Below, in pieces: positions 26,069 to 34,703 of a stretch of 64,000 bases of DNA; the first letter of the stretch is position 1; every line of letters begins with the position of its first letter. This DNA comes from Alistipes sp. (lineage in GTDB: Bacteria > Bacteroidota > Bacteroidia > Bacteroidales > Rikenellaceae). The notes beneath the pieces are model-generated. The model had not been told where the DNA came from and made no database searches. It worked only from the letters and a program-made list of their open reading frames with translations. A program made the translations under genes and the position numbers. The stretch spans positions 72,917-136,916 of the forward strand of contig JAHHQN010000004.1 in the NCBI GenBank assembly GCA_020026375.1, written 5' to 3'.

Positions 26069-27150
26069 AATTACCGCAAACCATAGCAAAGGTCTATTCC
26101 GAGGAACAATTCTCCACACGCGAGGCTCAGCATCGTGCGCAGGAGATTGCCTGGGGACCGATTGTCTTTCAGGTATCGCGTCTGATGATCAAGCTGGGTA
26201 TCTTCGAATATCTCAACGACAGCCGGGAGGGTCACACCATGGAGGAGATTGCCGACCATGTGGGGCTGAGCCGCTATGCCGTGCAGGTGCTGCTCGAGTC
26301 GTCGCTCACGGCGCAGACCGTGCTGTTGCACGGCGACAGATTCGTGATCTCGAAGACGGGCTGGTTTCTGCTGAATGACCCCATGTCGAAGGCCAACATC
26401 AACTTCAACCACGATGTCAATTATCTGGGACTTTTCGATTTGGAGGAGTCGCTGAAGAACGGACGTCCCGAAGGGTTGAAGCGCATGGGGGACTGGAAGA
26501 CCATCTATGAGGGTCTTTCGCAGTTGGAACCCCATGTGCAGGAGAGCTGGTTCGGTTTCGACCACTTCTACTCCGACCACTCGTTCAAGGAGGCGTTGGA
26601 GATTGTCTTCTCGACATCGCCTCGCCGGTTGTTGGACGTGGGCGGTAATACGGGACGCTGGGCCGAGCAGTGCGTGGCCTACGACAAGGAGGTGAAGGTG
26701 ACCGTGATGGATTTGCCCTCGCAGCTGGAGATGATGCGCCGTTCGGTGGCCGGAAAGACGGGTGCCGAACGTATCGACGGCCATGCCGCCGACTTGCTCG
26801 ATGTCAGAACCGCTTTCCCCGAGGGCTACGATGCGATATGGATGAGCCAGTTCCTCGACTGCTTCTCGGAAGAGGAGGTGACCTCCATTCTGGGGCGTGC
26901 GGCCGTGGCCATGAACGAGGAGTCGCGACTCTACATCATGGAGACCTTCTGGGACAGACAGAAATACCCCTCTGCTTCGTATTGTCTGGCGCAGACCTCG
27001 GTCTACTTCACAGCCATGGCCAACGGCAACAGCAAAATGTACTATTCGGGTGACATGGAACGGTGTGTCGGCACGGCAGGTCTGCAAGTGGAGAAAATCT
27101 ATGACGGACTGGGCTTCGGCCACAGCATCATGGTTTGTAAAATCAAGTAG
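26065..27150 (+). CDS. SAM-dependent methyltransferase with winged-helix dimerisation domain
   Basis: 361 aa. Residues about 25-95 form the winged-helix dimerisation region seen in plant- and polyketide-type O-methyltransferases (AcO-MT fold); the Rossmann domain carries DVGGNTG (191-197). In E. coli-type aryl polyenes the head group is a methylated 4-hydroxyphenyl ring, so ring methylation of the coumarate-derived head is the likely role. Whether it methylates carbon or oxygen cannot be told from sequence. The ATG at 26065 overlaps the previous stop. Confidence 0.88.
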   Translation: MKLPQTIAKVYSEEQFSTREAQHRAQEIAWGPIVFQVSRLMIKLGIFEYLNDSREGHTMEEIADHVGLSRYAVQVLLESSLTAQTVLLHGDRFVISKTGWFLLNDPMSKANINFNHDVNYLGLFDLEESLKNGRPEGLKRMGDWKTIYEGLSQLEPHVQESWFGFDHFYSDHSFKEALEIVFSTSPRRLLDVGGNTGRWAEQCVAYDKEVKVTVMDLPSQLEMMRRSVAGKTGAERIDGHAADLLDVRTAFPEGYDAIWMSQFLDCFSEEEVTSILGRAAVAMNEESRLYIMETFWDRQKYPSASYCLAQTSVYFTAMANGNSKMYYSGDMERCVGTAGLQVEKIYDGLGFGHSIMVCKIK

Positions 27151-27152
27151 AC

Positions 27153-27581
27153 ATGGAACCGCTCTATAACAGAGATACCATCACCGAACTGATTCCGCAG
27201 CGTCACCCCATGATTGAGGTCGACGCGTTTTGCGGTATCGATACCGAGGGCGTCGCCCACACAAGGCTGGAGGTCCGTGCCGACAACCTGTTGTGCGAGG
27301 ACGGCCGTCTGTCGGTGGAGGGACTTACCGAACACATGGCACAGTCGGCCGCCGCGCGTGCCGGCTATCTGGCCGTGCAGCGGGGCGAGGAGGTTCATTT
27401 GGGATTCATCGGTGCGGTCAGTACGCTGACCGTCGGCCGCCTTCCGCTGGAGGGTGAGGTGCTGGACACCGCGGTCGAGGTACTGGAACAGGTGATGAAC
27501 ATCGCCCTGATAGCCGTCAGAAGTTGTGTCGGAGAGGAGGAAGTGGCTTCGTGCCGAATGAAAATATATACGGAGGAATAA
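27153..27581 (+). CDS. Hotdog dehydratase subunit lacking the catalytic His (ApeP-like)
   Basis: 142-aa FabZ/FabA-like hotdog protein, presumed 3-hydroxyacyl-ACP dehydratase component. The N-terminal LIPQRHPMIEVD and the central helix TEHMAQSAAARAGY align with the FabZ helix EALAQAAG, placing E60 at the catalytic acid. The GHFP histidine expected 14 residues earlier is absent (L46). The matching His is present in the other hotdog gene of this cluster (33157-33522), which lacks the acid. The pair therefore probably forms one active site between two subunits, as proposed for ApeI:ApeP. Confidence 0.85.
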   Translation: MEPLYNRDTITELIPQRHPMIEVDAFCGIDTEGVAHTRLEVRADNLLCEDGRLSVEGLTEHMAQSAAARAGYLAVQRGEEVHLGFIGAVSTLTVGRLPLEGEVLDTAVEVLEQVMNIALIAVRSCVGEEEVASCRMKIYTEE

Positions 27582-27582
27582 C

Positions 27583-28020
27583 ATGAAGAAACAGCAACGA
27601 ACGGCCGCACTGGTCAACGAGACATCGGTCCGGGTCCGCTTTTCGGAGGTCGACTCCATGCGTGTGGTCTGGCACGGGGAGTATATCCGCTATTTCGAGG
27701 ACGGACGCGAGGAGTTCGGCCGCAGGTTCGCCGGCATAGGTTATGCCGACATTGCCCGTTCGGGCTATCTGGCACCTGTTGTCGACGCCCACTTGCAGTA
27801 TAAAAGCCCCCTCCGTGTGAACGATACGGCCATCATCGAGACCCGCTATATCGACTCCGAAGCGGCCAAGATATGTTTTGAATACACCATTCGCAGGGCC
27901 GACGACGGCGAGGTGGTGGCCACAGGTTCCACAATGCAGGTGTTTGTCGACTCCGACTATGAGCTGATACTCCTGCAGCCCGATTTTTTTGCAGCATGGA
28001 GAAAGAAATGGATAAAATAA
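27583..28020 (+). CDS. Acyl-ACP/CoA thioesterase, 4HBT hotdog family
   Basis: 145 aa. The 4-hydroxybenzoyl-CoA thioesterase signature is VDSMRVVWHGEYIRYFEDGR with the catalytic D24 and H31. It would release the finished polyene acid or clear misloaded carriers. It starts 1 nt after the dehydratase subunit gene. Thioesterases of this kind (ApeK-type) are a regular part of aryl polyene clusters. Confidence 0.9.
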   Translation: MKKQQRTAALVNETSVRVRFSEVDSMRVVWHGEYIRYFEDGREEFGRRFAGIGYADIARSGYLAPVVDAHLQYKSPLRVNDTAIIETRYIDSEAAKICFEYTIRRADDGEVVATGSTMQVFVDSDYELILLQPDFFAAWRKKWIK

Positions 28021-29687
28021 CGATATATCTGGGTGCCGACTGCATCATCAGCTCTTTGGGCAACTCCACGGAGGAGAACATCAGGCAGATGGAGGCAGGT
28101 TGTTCGGGTATCCGGCAGGTTGACGACCCTGCGGTTTTCGAACGTCCCTTTCCGGCCGGCCGCATTGCGGAGGAGAGTGACGAATCCGATTCGGCAACGC
28201 CCCGACTGGAGCGGTGGCTGAAGAGGGCCGTGGAACATGTGCTGGCCGAGTCGGGGGTCTCACCCCAATCGCCGCGCACGGGACTGATTGTCGCCACCAC
28301 GAAGGGCAACATCGACTATCTGTGTCGGGAACCCAAGCCCGACACACGTTGCTTCCTTTTCGAGATGGCGCAGCGTGTGGCTCGTGAGTTGGGATTTGTG
28401 ACCCGGCCGAAGGTGATATCCAATGCCTGCATCTCGGGGCTGGCGGCTATGATTGTGGCTCGGCGCGAGTTGCTTCAGCGCCACTACGACCATGTTGTGG
28501 TGGTGGGTGGCGACCTGCTCTCGCAGTTTGTGGTGTCGGGTTTCCACTCCTTCAAGTCGGTCAGTGAGAACATCTGCCGACCCTACGATGCGTCGCGCGA
28601 CGGCCTTTCGCTGGGCGAAGCCTGCGGAGCGTTGCTGCTGACCACCGATGTGACCAGGGCCAAGTGCGGCCGTGTCATGCTTGCAGGTGGAGCGATGACT
28701 CAGGACGCCAACCATCTGTCCGCTCCTTCGCGTACGGGCGAGGAGCTGGCCGCAGCCATACGGCAGGCCATGTGCGAGGGCGGAGTGACGGCGGCGGAGA
28801 TTGACGCGGTCAATGCCCACGGCACGGCCACCCGTTACAATGACGAGATGGAGAGCAAGGCGCTGGCCGTGGCCGGTCTGAGCGACAAGCCGCTGAACAG
28901 TTTCAAACCCTACATCGGTCACACGTTGGGTGCTGCCGGTGTGGTAGAGGCCATCTTGTCGGCCGAGCAGATTCGGCGCGGAGAGGTTTTCGCCACCCCC
29001 GGATATGAGGAGTGCGGCGTACCGCAGCCGGTCAATGTCGCAAGCCGCCATCGCAAGATGGAGGTCTCCACGATGGTAAAGAGCGCATCGGGATTCGGCG
29101 GCTGCAATGCTGCCGTCGTATTGAGCCGCGACCATGAAGGACTCCCTCTTGTGGTGCGTGATGTGCAGATAGCCACCACACGCAGCTACTCGTTGTCGGG
29201 TCATGGTGACTTTGCCGAAAGAATCCGTGCGGAGTATAAGGCATTGGGCAGTGCCAATCTCAAGTTTTTCAAGATGGACAATCTTGCCAAATTGGGATAT
29301 GTGGCCGCCGAGCATCTGCTGCGCGACGATAAGGTTGCGGAGCGTTGGGGGGCTTTCCGTGTGGGTATCATACTGTCAAACCGCTCCTCGTCGCTTGACA
29401 CCGACCTGCGTCACCAGCGTATTGTGGAGTCGCACCCCGAGGAGGGTGCTTCACCGGCGGTGTTTGTCTACACGCTGCCCAACATCGTGATTGGCGAGAT
29501 ATCCATTCGCCACGGAATAAAGGGTGAAGGGCTCTTTTTCGTGGAATCTTCCCCCGAAGGACACGTCGCGGAGGACTATGCGCGCCGCCTGATAGCATCT
29601 GACATTCTCGACGCAGCGGTTACCGGCTGGTGTGAATGTCTCGAAGAAAATTATTCGGTAAATATAAAATTGATTGAAAAGATATGA
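28008..29687 (+). CDS. Fused ketosynthase and chain-length-factor-like protein
   Basis: About 559 aa. Numbered from an alternative ATG at 27996, residues 1-385 are a full ketosynthase with C145 (SNACISG), H275 (NAHGTATRYND) and H309 (YIGHTLGAAG). Residues about 395-563 form a second module related in layout to the next chain-length-factor gene (31126) and to Ketoacyl-synt_2: compare SPAVFVYTLPNIVIGEISI with TPFIQSTFNTVGAAIALL. It contains no catalytic Cys. I chose the ATG at 28008 because GGAG lies just upstream; both starts overlap the thioesterase. The stop overlaps ACP2 (ATGA). Confidence 0.85.
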   Translation: MDKITIYLGADCIISSLGNSTEENIRQMEAGCSGIRQVDDPAVFERPFPAGRIAEESDESDSATPRLERWLKRAVEHVLAESGVSPQSPRTGLIVATTKGNIDYLCREPKPDTRCFLFEMAQRVARELGFVTRPKVISNACISGLAAMIVARRELLQRHYDHVVVVGGDLLSQFVVSGFHSFKSVSENICRPYDASRDGLSLGEACGALLLTTDVTRAKCGRVMLAGGAMTQDANHLSAPSRTGEELAAAIRQAMCEGGVTAAEIDAVNAHGTATRYNDEMESKALAVAGLSDKPLNSFKPYIGHTLGAAGVVEAILSAEQIRRGEVFATPGYEECGVPQPVNVASRHRKMEVSTMVKSASGFGGCNAAVVLSRDHEGLPLVVRDVQIATTRSYSLSGHGDFAERIRAEYKALGSANLKFFKMDNLAKLGYVAAEHLLRDDKVAERWGAFRVGIILSNRSSSLDTDLRHQRIVESHPEEGASPAVFVYTLPNIVIGEISIRHGIKGEGLFFVESSPEGHVAEDYARRLIASDILDAAVTGWCECLEENYSVNIKLIEKI

Positions 29688-29944
29688 AAGAGCAAATTGT
29701 AAAGGAATTGAAGGAAGAGATTATCGAGGCACTGAATCTGGAGGACATCACTTCAGATGACATCGACGCTTCGGCGCCTCTGTTCCGTGACGGTCTGGGC
29801 CTCGACTCGATTGATGCCCTCGAAATCGTGATTATCCTCGATAAGAAATACGGCATCAAACTGACCAATCCCCAGGAGAACAAGAAGATTTTCTACTCGG
29901 TGGATACGCTGGCCGATTTCGTGGAGAAGAACCGTACAAAATAG
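29684..29944 (+). CDS. Acyl carrier protein 2
   Basis: 86 aa, phosphopantetheine serine S42 in GLGLDSIDALE. It differs from ACP1 in helix II and has a longer loop after it (TNPQENKKIFYS). Two ACPs are usual in aryl polyene clusters, one of which receives the aromatic starter. It lies between the fused ketosynthase and the next ketosynthase (6-nt gap). Confidence 0.94.
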   Translation: MKEQIVKELKEEIIEALNLEDITSDDIDASAPLFRDGLGLDSIDALEIVIILDKKYGIKLTNPQENKKIFYSVDTLADFVEKNRTK

Positions 29945-29950
29945 CGGGTC

Positions 29951-31126
29951 ATGCGTATTGCTGTTAGCGGTGTCGGTGTAGTTTCGGCCGTGGGTATCGG
30001 TGTCGGAGACAATCTGGCGGCGATGAAGGAAGGCCGAAGCGGTGTGGGTGACCTCACCCTTTTCGGGTCGCGTCATCATGTGCCGGTCGGAGAGGTGAAA
30101 TGCTCCGACGAGGAATTCTGCCGACGGTTGGGTATTGTCTCCGCCAGGCCCGTGTCGCGTACTGCATTGCTGGGTATGGCGGCGGCCGGGGAGGCACTTC
30201 GCGATGCCGCCCCGGCGCAGCACCTGCGTGTGGGGTTGGTATCGGCCACTTCGGTGGGCGGCATGGATTTGACCGAGCGATGCTTTGCCGGTTTCATGAG
30301 CGACGAGACGTCGGGAGATGTGGCGGTCGTCCGCGAACACGACCCCCGAAAAAGCACGGCACACATCGCTGCCCACTGTGGCATCACAGGTTTCACCACC
30401 ACCCTCAGCACGGCCTGCTCGTCGGCGGCCAATGCCATCATCTATGCCGCGCGGCTCATCGCCAACGACATTTGCGATGTGGTGGTGGCCGGAGGTTGCG
30501 ATGCGCTGTCGAAGTTCACGCTCAACGGTTTTCATGCGTTGGGAATCCTCGACGAGAAGGCGTGCCGTCCTTTCGATGCAACGCGGTGCGGACTCAATCT
30601 GGGTGAGGGTGCCGGCTACATTGTGCTGCAGCGCAGCGACACACTCGACAAAGCACCCTACTGCTGCCTCACGGGATATGCCAATGCCAACGATGCTTTC
30701 CATCAGACGGCCTCCTCTCCCGAGGGCGACGGGGCCTTCCATGCCATGTCGCAAGCCCTGCAAATGGCAGGCATCGGCGCGCAGGAGGTGGACTACATCA
30801 ATGTGCATGGAACCGGCACTCCCAACAACGATGCGGCCGAAGCTGCGGCGCTTGTACGTCTGTTCGGCACGGAGGTGCCTGCATTCAGTTCCACCAAGCC
30901 CTTCACGGGGCATACGCTGGCTGCGGCCGGAGGTGTGGAGGCCGTGTATGCGGTAGTGGCCGTCAGGGAGGGGCTCCGCTATCCGAATCTCAACTTCGCG
31001 GAGCCGATGTCGGCAACGCCGCTCCGCCCCTGCCTGCACTGGGAGCAGAGGGTGGAGAACCGTCATGTGATGAGCAACTCCTTCGGTTTTGGAGGTAATG
31101 ACTCGTCGTTAATATTTTCAGCCTGA
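29951..31126 (+). CDS. Ketosynthase of a split KS/CLF pair (ApeO-like)
   Basis: 391 aa with triad C156 (LSTACSSAANA), H286 (NVHGTGTPNND) and H321 (PFTGHTLAAAGG). Fully catalytic by inspection. Its stop overlaps the start of the chain-length-factor-like gene as TGATG, the translational coupling expected for subunits of an obligate heterodimer. By analogy to ApeO:ApeC it would extend the polyene. Confidence 0.92.
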   Translation: MRIAVSGVGVVSAVGIGVGDNLAAMKEGRSGVGDLTLFGSRHHVPVGEVKCSDEEFCRRLGIVSARPVSRTALLGMAAAGEALRDAAPAQHLRVGLVSATSVGGMDLTERCFAGFMSDETSGDVAVVREHDPRKSTAHIAAHCGITGFTTTLSTACSSAANAIIYAARLIANDICDVVVAGGCDALSKFTLNGFHALGILDEKACRPFDATRCGLNLGEGAGYIVLQRSDTLDKAPYCCLTGYANANDAFHQTASSPEGDGAFHAMSQALQMAGIGAQEVDYINVHGTGTPNNDAAEAAALVRLFGTEVPAFSSTKPFTGHTLAAAGGVEAVYAVVAVREGLRYPNLNFAEPMSATPLRPCLHWEQRVENRHVMSNSFGFGGNDSSLIFSA

Positions 31127-31842
31127 TGAAATTCTATCTGCACAAGGCGGCCTCCTCTTCTTCACCGACGGCCGACCTCAAGACCATAGTCCCCAACGCC
31201 ATGATGCGTCGGCGTATGAGCCGTATTGTCAAGGACGGTGTCATTGCCGCCGCCGAAGCGTTGGAGGGGGAGCGTCCCGATGCCATACTCACGGCATCGG
31301 CCTACGGTTGTCTGTCCGACAGCGAGAAGTTCTTGAGGAGCGTCATCGAAAGCGACGAGGAGCTGCTGCCGCCCACCCCGTTCATTCAGTCGACCTTCAA
31401 CACGGTGGGTGCCGCCATTGCCCTGCTCCATGGAGTGCATGGCTACAACATGACCTATACTCACGGCGCCGGCAGTTTCGAATCGGCTCTGCTCGATGCC
31501 GCCATGCTGCTGAACGAGTGGGGCGACAAGGCGACGCAGCGTCGGATTCTGGTAGGAGCTGTCGATGAGATGACCCCCACACTCCACACACTGATGGAGC
31601 GGTTGGGGGTGGAGACCATTCCCGAAAGCTATGGTGCATACTTCTTCCGCATTTCGCAATGTGGTGAGGGGGCATATGCCGAAGTGGAACTGCTCCCCCA
31701 CAACGGAAGGAACACCCTTCCCACAGCCAACTGTGATGCAGATGTCCTGCGTACGGCCCGGGAGCTTTATACGGCAGTGACCGACCGTCGTGATGCGGTC
31801 ATCGGAGGCGAATACTTCAATATCGTAGTGCGATGCTTGTAG
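31126..31842 (+). CDS. Chain-length-factor-like ketosynthase partner (ApeC-like)
   Basis: 238 aa, only the N-terminal half of a ketosynthase fold (Ketoacyl-synt_2-like). No catalytic cysteine stands at the nucleophile position; the stretch PFIQSTFNTVGAAIALLHG marks the equivalent of the thiolase core strand and helix. Such truncated proteins pair with an active ketosynthase and set chain length. It is coupled to the ketosynthase upstream and overlaps the deacetylase downstream by 10 nt. Confidence 0.85.
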   Translation: MKFYLHKAASSSSPTADLKTIVPNAMMRRRMSRIVKDGVIAAAEALEGERPDAILTASAYGCLSDSEKFLRSVIESDEELLPPTPFIQSTFNTVGAAIALLHGVHGYNMTYTHGAGSFESALLDAAMLLNEWGDKATQRRILVGAVDEMTPTLHTLMERLGVETIPESYGAYFFRISQCGEGAYAEVELLPHNGRNTLPTANCDADVLRTARELYTAVTDRRDAVIGGEYFNIVVRCL

Positions 31843-32534
31843 GGGGATTGCTCACGGCGGCTCTTGCCGTTTCATCGGTGTGGGTGTACCGTACATCGTT
31901 CCGCATATCATCGCGCCGTTGGGTTCATGCGCTATACCGCAAGGAGACTTCGGAGCGGGTGGTGGCCCTCACCTTCGACGACGGAGTGGAGCCGCGTCTG
32001 ACACCTCAGGTGCTCGACGTACTCCGACAACGGCATGTCGAGGCCTGCTTTTTTGTGGTGGGTGACAGGGCCGACGGCGATATCCTCCGACGCATGGTGG
32101 CCGAGGGGCATGTCATCGGCAACCATACCCTTCATCATGGCGGGCTTGGGCCGTTCGCTACTGCGCGGAAGATGGCCGACGATGCACGAAAGTGCGATGC
32201 TGCCATCTGTGCCGCGACAGGACGCTCCCCCCGGCTGTTCCGCCCTCCTTTCGGAGTGACCAACCCCATGATCGGAAAAATGGTCCGCCTGCGGGGTTAT
32301 ACGGTCATCGGGTGGAGTATCCGTTCGCTGGACACCCTGCGCGGCAGCCGTGAGGAGGTGGTGCAGCGTATCCGCCGCCAACTGCAGCCGGGAGCCGTCA
32401 TTCTGCTCCACGACAACCGCGAGGGTGCACCCGAATTGCTGGCCTTGCTGCTCGACGTGCTGGAGGAGGAGGGCTACCGCGTAAAACGGGTTGACAAACT
32501 CTTTGAAACAGAACCTTATGAAGTTAGGAAATAG
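31833..32534 (+). CDS. Membrane-anchored polysaccharide deacetylase (CE4, NodB domain)
   Basis: 233 aa with an N-terminal hydrophobic anchor (about 2-20), so the domain should face the periplasm. NodB motifs are complete: TFDDG (D49, D50), H98-T-L-H-H102 metal ligands, RPPFG and the C-terminal ILLHDN. CE4 enzymes remove N- or O-acetyl groups from sugars. Its place inside a polyene operon suggests it prepares a glycan or glycolipid acceptor, or trims a product; that is inference. It overlaps both neighbours. Confidence 0.92.
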   Translation: MLVGGLLTAALAVSSVWVYRTSFRISSRRWVHALYRKETSERVVALTFDDGVEPRLTPQVLDVLRQRHVEACFFVVGDRADGDILRRMVAEGHVIGNHTLHHGGLGPFATARKMADDARKCDAAICAATGRSPRLFRPPFGVTNPMIGKMVRLRGYTVIGWSIRSLDTLRGSREEVVQRIRRQLQPGAVILLHDNREGAPELLALLLDVLEEEGYRVKRVDKLFETEPYEVRK

Positions 32535-33150
32535 ATTTTTGTTGAGTCTCATGCTGCTCGTATCGGGCGGTGTGGGATACGCACAGGAGAGCTTGCAGGA
32601 GCGGTTCATGCAGCAACTCCACGCCAAGAGCGCGAAGGTGGAGACCATCGTCTGCGATTTCGTGCAACTGAAGCACAACTCCATGCTGGCTGCCGATGTG
32701 AAGAGCAGCGGCAAGTTCCATTTTAAACGCCCTTCCCTGCTGTCGTTGGTCTACGACACTCCGCAGGGAGACCGCATCGTCATGGGCGAGGAGATGTTCG
32801 AGATTGTGGCCGGTGGTGTGAGGAGTGTGGTGGCGATATCCTCCAACCCTCTCTATGCACAGTTGCAACAGATTTTCGCGGCCTGCTTCTCGGGCGACAT
32901 CAACGCATTCACCAACGGCAACGATTTCAGTTGCGAGGAGCAGTCGTCGGGTTACATTGTTCACATCACTCCCGAAAACAAACGCGCCAAGCGTTATATC
33001 TCGGAGATTGTGCTGACCTTCTCGAAGACCGACATGCTGCTCGACGAGTTGCGTATAGTGGAGAAAACAGGCAACTACACCCGCTATCTGTTCAAGTCGC
33101 GCCGCACGAATGTCGACGTGGCGGACAGGGTGTTCGATGCCGCACATTAA
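32518..33150 (+). CDS. LolA-like periplasmic lipid carrier
   Basis: 210 aa with a signal peptide ending at YAQ (residue about 23). The mature protein has the LolA half-barrel pattern: FVQLKHNSML, KSSGKFHFKRPSLLSLVYD and a C-terminal LRIVEKTGNYTRYLF. It probably ferries the lipidic polyene across the periplasm. The ATG at 32518 was chosen, because the extended frame upstream begins at a TTG inside the deacetylase gene and gives no better signal peptide. LolA-like genes (ApeM-type) are regular members of such clusters. Confidence 0.9.
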   Translation: MKLGNRFLLSLMLLVSGGVGYAQESLQERFMQQLHAKSAKVETIVCDFVQLKHNSMLAADVKSSGKFHFKRPSLLSLVYDTPQGDRIVMGEEMFEIVAGGVRSVVAISSNPLYAQLQQIFAACFSGDINAFTNGNDFSCEEQSSGYIVHITPENKRAKRYISEIVLTFSKTDMLLDELRIVEKTGNYTRYLFKSRRTNVDVADRVFDAAH

Positions 33151-33156
33151 TTGGAA

Positions 33157-33522
33157 ATGAAGATGCTGGAAGGACTTTTTACCATAGAGAATATCACCCC
33201 CACTGACGAGGGGCTTTCGGCCCGCCTGCGGCTCAATCCCTCGCACCCCGTCTTCGAGGGGCATTTCCCCCAACGGCCGGTGCTGCCGGGTGTCTGTCAG
33301 ATGTATGCCCTGCGCGAAGTGTTGTGCCGTTTCCATGGCCGTGACATTCGCTGGGAGTCGGTGCGCGAAATCAAATTTCTGAGCCCTATACTGCCACCCG
33401 ACGATACGGAGCTGCTGCTTTCGGTGCGGGAATCGGTTGCCGAAGGGGACAAATTGAAGATTGAGGCTGTTCTTGCCACGCATACAGCCCGAAAAACAAA
33501 AATTAGAGCTATATTTGTATAA
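33157..33522 (+). CDS. Hotdog dehydratase subunit with His but no acid (ApeI-like)
   Basis: 121-aa FabZ-like protein with the catalytic histidine in EGHFPQRPVLPG (H36). The acid expected 14 residues later, the E of EALAQ in FabZ, is Y50 here. The complementary defect occurs in the other hotdog gene (27153-27581), so the two are probably subunits of one dehydratase. The ATG at 33157 is preferred over a TTG at 33151. It ends in a TAATG overlap with the glycosyltransferase gene. Confidence 0.87.
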   Translation: MKMLEGLFTIENITPTDEGLSARLRLNPSHPVFEGHFPQRPVLPGVCQMYALREVLCRFHGRDIRWESVREIKFLSPILPPDDTELLLSVRESVAEGDKLKIEAVLATHTARKTKIRAIFV

Positions 33523-34703
33523 TGACCTCACAGGGGAATATACAAGAGAAAATGCGCCGTTTGAAGTGCGCAGTGATGATCCCGACATACAACAATGCCG
33601 GGACTGTTTGCCATGTGATAGAGGAGGTCAAGGCCTTCTGCTACGATGTTATCGTCATCGACGACGGTTCCACCGACTCAACAGCCGCACTGCTGGACCG
33701 AGTGGAGGGTGTTATCCGTACAGGCTATACCCCCAACCGCGGAAAGGGGCGCGCCATTCGCTGTGGATTGGAGTGTGCCGTCCGTCACGGTTTCGATTAT
33801 GTGATATCGATTGATGCCGACGGCCAGCACTATGCCGACGACATTCCTGCATTTGTGGAGGAGCTGGAGCGTGACCCGGGCAGTCTGGTTATCGGAGCGC
33901 GTTCGCTGTCAGCCGAAAACATGCCCTCGAAGAATACCTTTGCCAACCGCTTCTCCAATTTCTGGTACCATGTCGAAACGGGCAGCCGTCTCGACGACAC
34001 CCAGTCGGGATTCCGTCTCTATCCGGTGCGTGCCCTGCAGCAGATGCACTTCTTCACCTCGCGCTATGAGTTCGAGGTGGAGGTAATTGTACGGGCCGCC
34101 TGGCGCGGCATAACGGTGAAGAACATTCCCATAAAGGTCTACTATCCGCCGCAGGGAGAGCGTGTGTCGCATTTCCGTCCGGGCAAGGACTTCACCCGCA
34201 TCTCGATACTCAACACCTGTCTGGTGACCTACGCCCTGCTGGTCTACTACCCTTTCCGCTTCCTCAAATGGCTGCGATGGGCCAATCTCAAGGCCTTCAT
34301 CGACCGCCATATTATCCATGCTCCGCAGAGCAACCACACGATGGCACTGTCGGTGGCCTGGGGCGTCATGTGGGGCTTGATGCCCGTGTGGGGCTGGCAG
34401 GGAATCGTAGCGGTGGCGACAGGCTGCTTCTTCAGACTCAACAAGGTGGTGACCTTTGCGGCCACCAACATCAGTGTCCCGCCCATGATTCCGCTGATTC
34501 TCTACGGCGGTTATGCGCTGGGCGGTGTGATACTGGGACTTCCCGTCAGGATTTCGCTGCACGACATCACCTGGGAATCGCTGGCCGGCTCGCTGGTGCA
34601 GTACGGTGTGGGAAGTGTAGCTATGGCGGTGCTGGCAGGAGCGGCGACCTACCCCATTGTCCGTCTTCTGTTCCACCTCTTCAAACGTAACCGCCCCTCA
34701 TGA
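33522..34703 (+). CDS. GT2 glycosyltransferase fused to a DUF2062 membrane domain
   Basis: 393 aa. Residues 14-240 are a family-2 glycosyltransferase of the dolichyl-phosphate mannose synthase type, with DDGS (47-50) and the DAD metal motif (98-100). Residues about 265-390 are a DUF2062 domain with several membrane segments and Gly/Pro-rich turns. It may add a sugar to a lipid or polyene at the inner membrane face. The stop overlaps the next gene as ATGA. Confidence 0.9.
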   Translation: MTSQGNIQEKMRRLKCAVMIPTYNNAGTVCHVIEEVKAFCYDVIVIDDGSTDSTAALLDRVEGVIRTGYTPNRGKGRAIRCGLECAVRHGFDYVISIDADGQHYADDIPAFVEELERDPGSLVIGARSLSAENMPSKNTFANRFSNFWYHVETGSRLDDTQSGFRLYPVRALQQMHFFTSRYEFEVEVIVRAAWRGITVKNIPIKVYYPPQGERVSHFRPGKDFTRISILNTCLVTYALLVYYPFRFLKWLRWANLKAFIDRHIIHAPQSNHTMALSVAWGVMWGLMPVWGWQGIVAVATGCFFRLNKVVTFAATNISVPPMIPLILYGGYALGGVILGLPVRISLHDITWESLAGSLVQYGVGSVAMAVLAGAATYPIVRLLFHLFKRNRPS

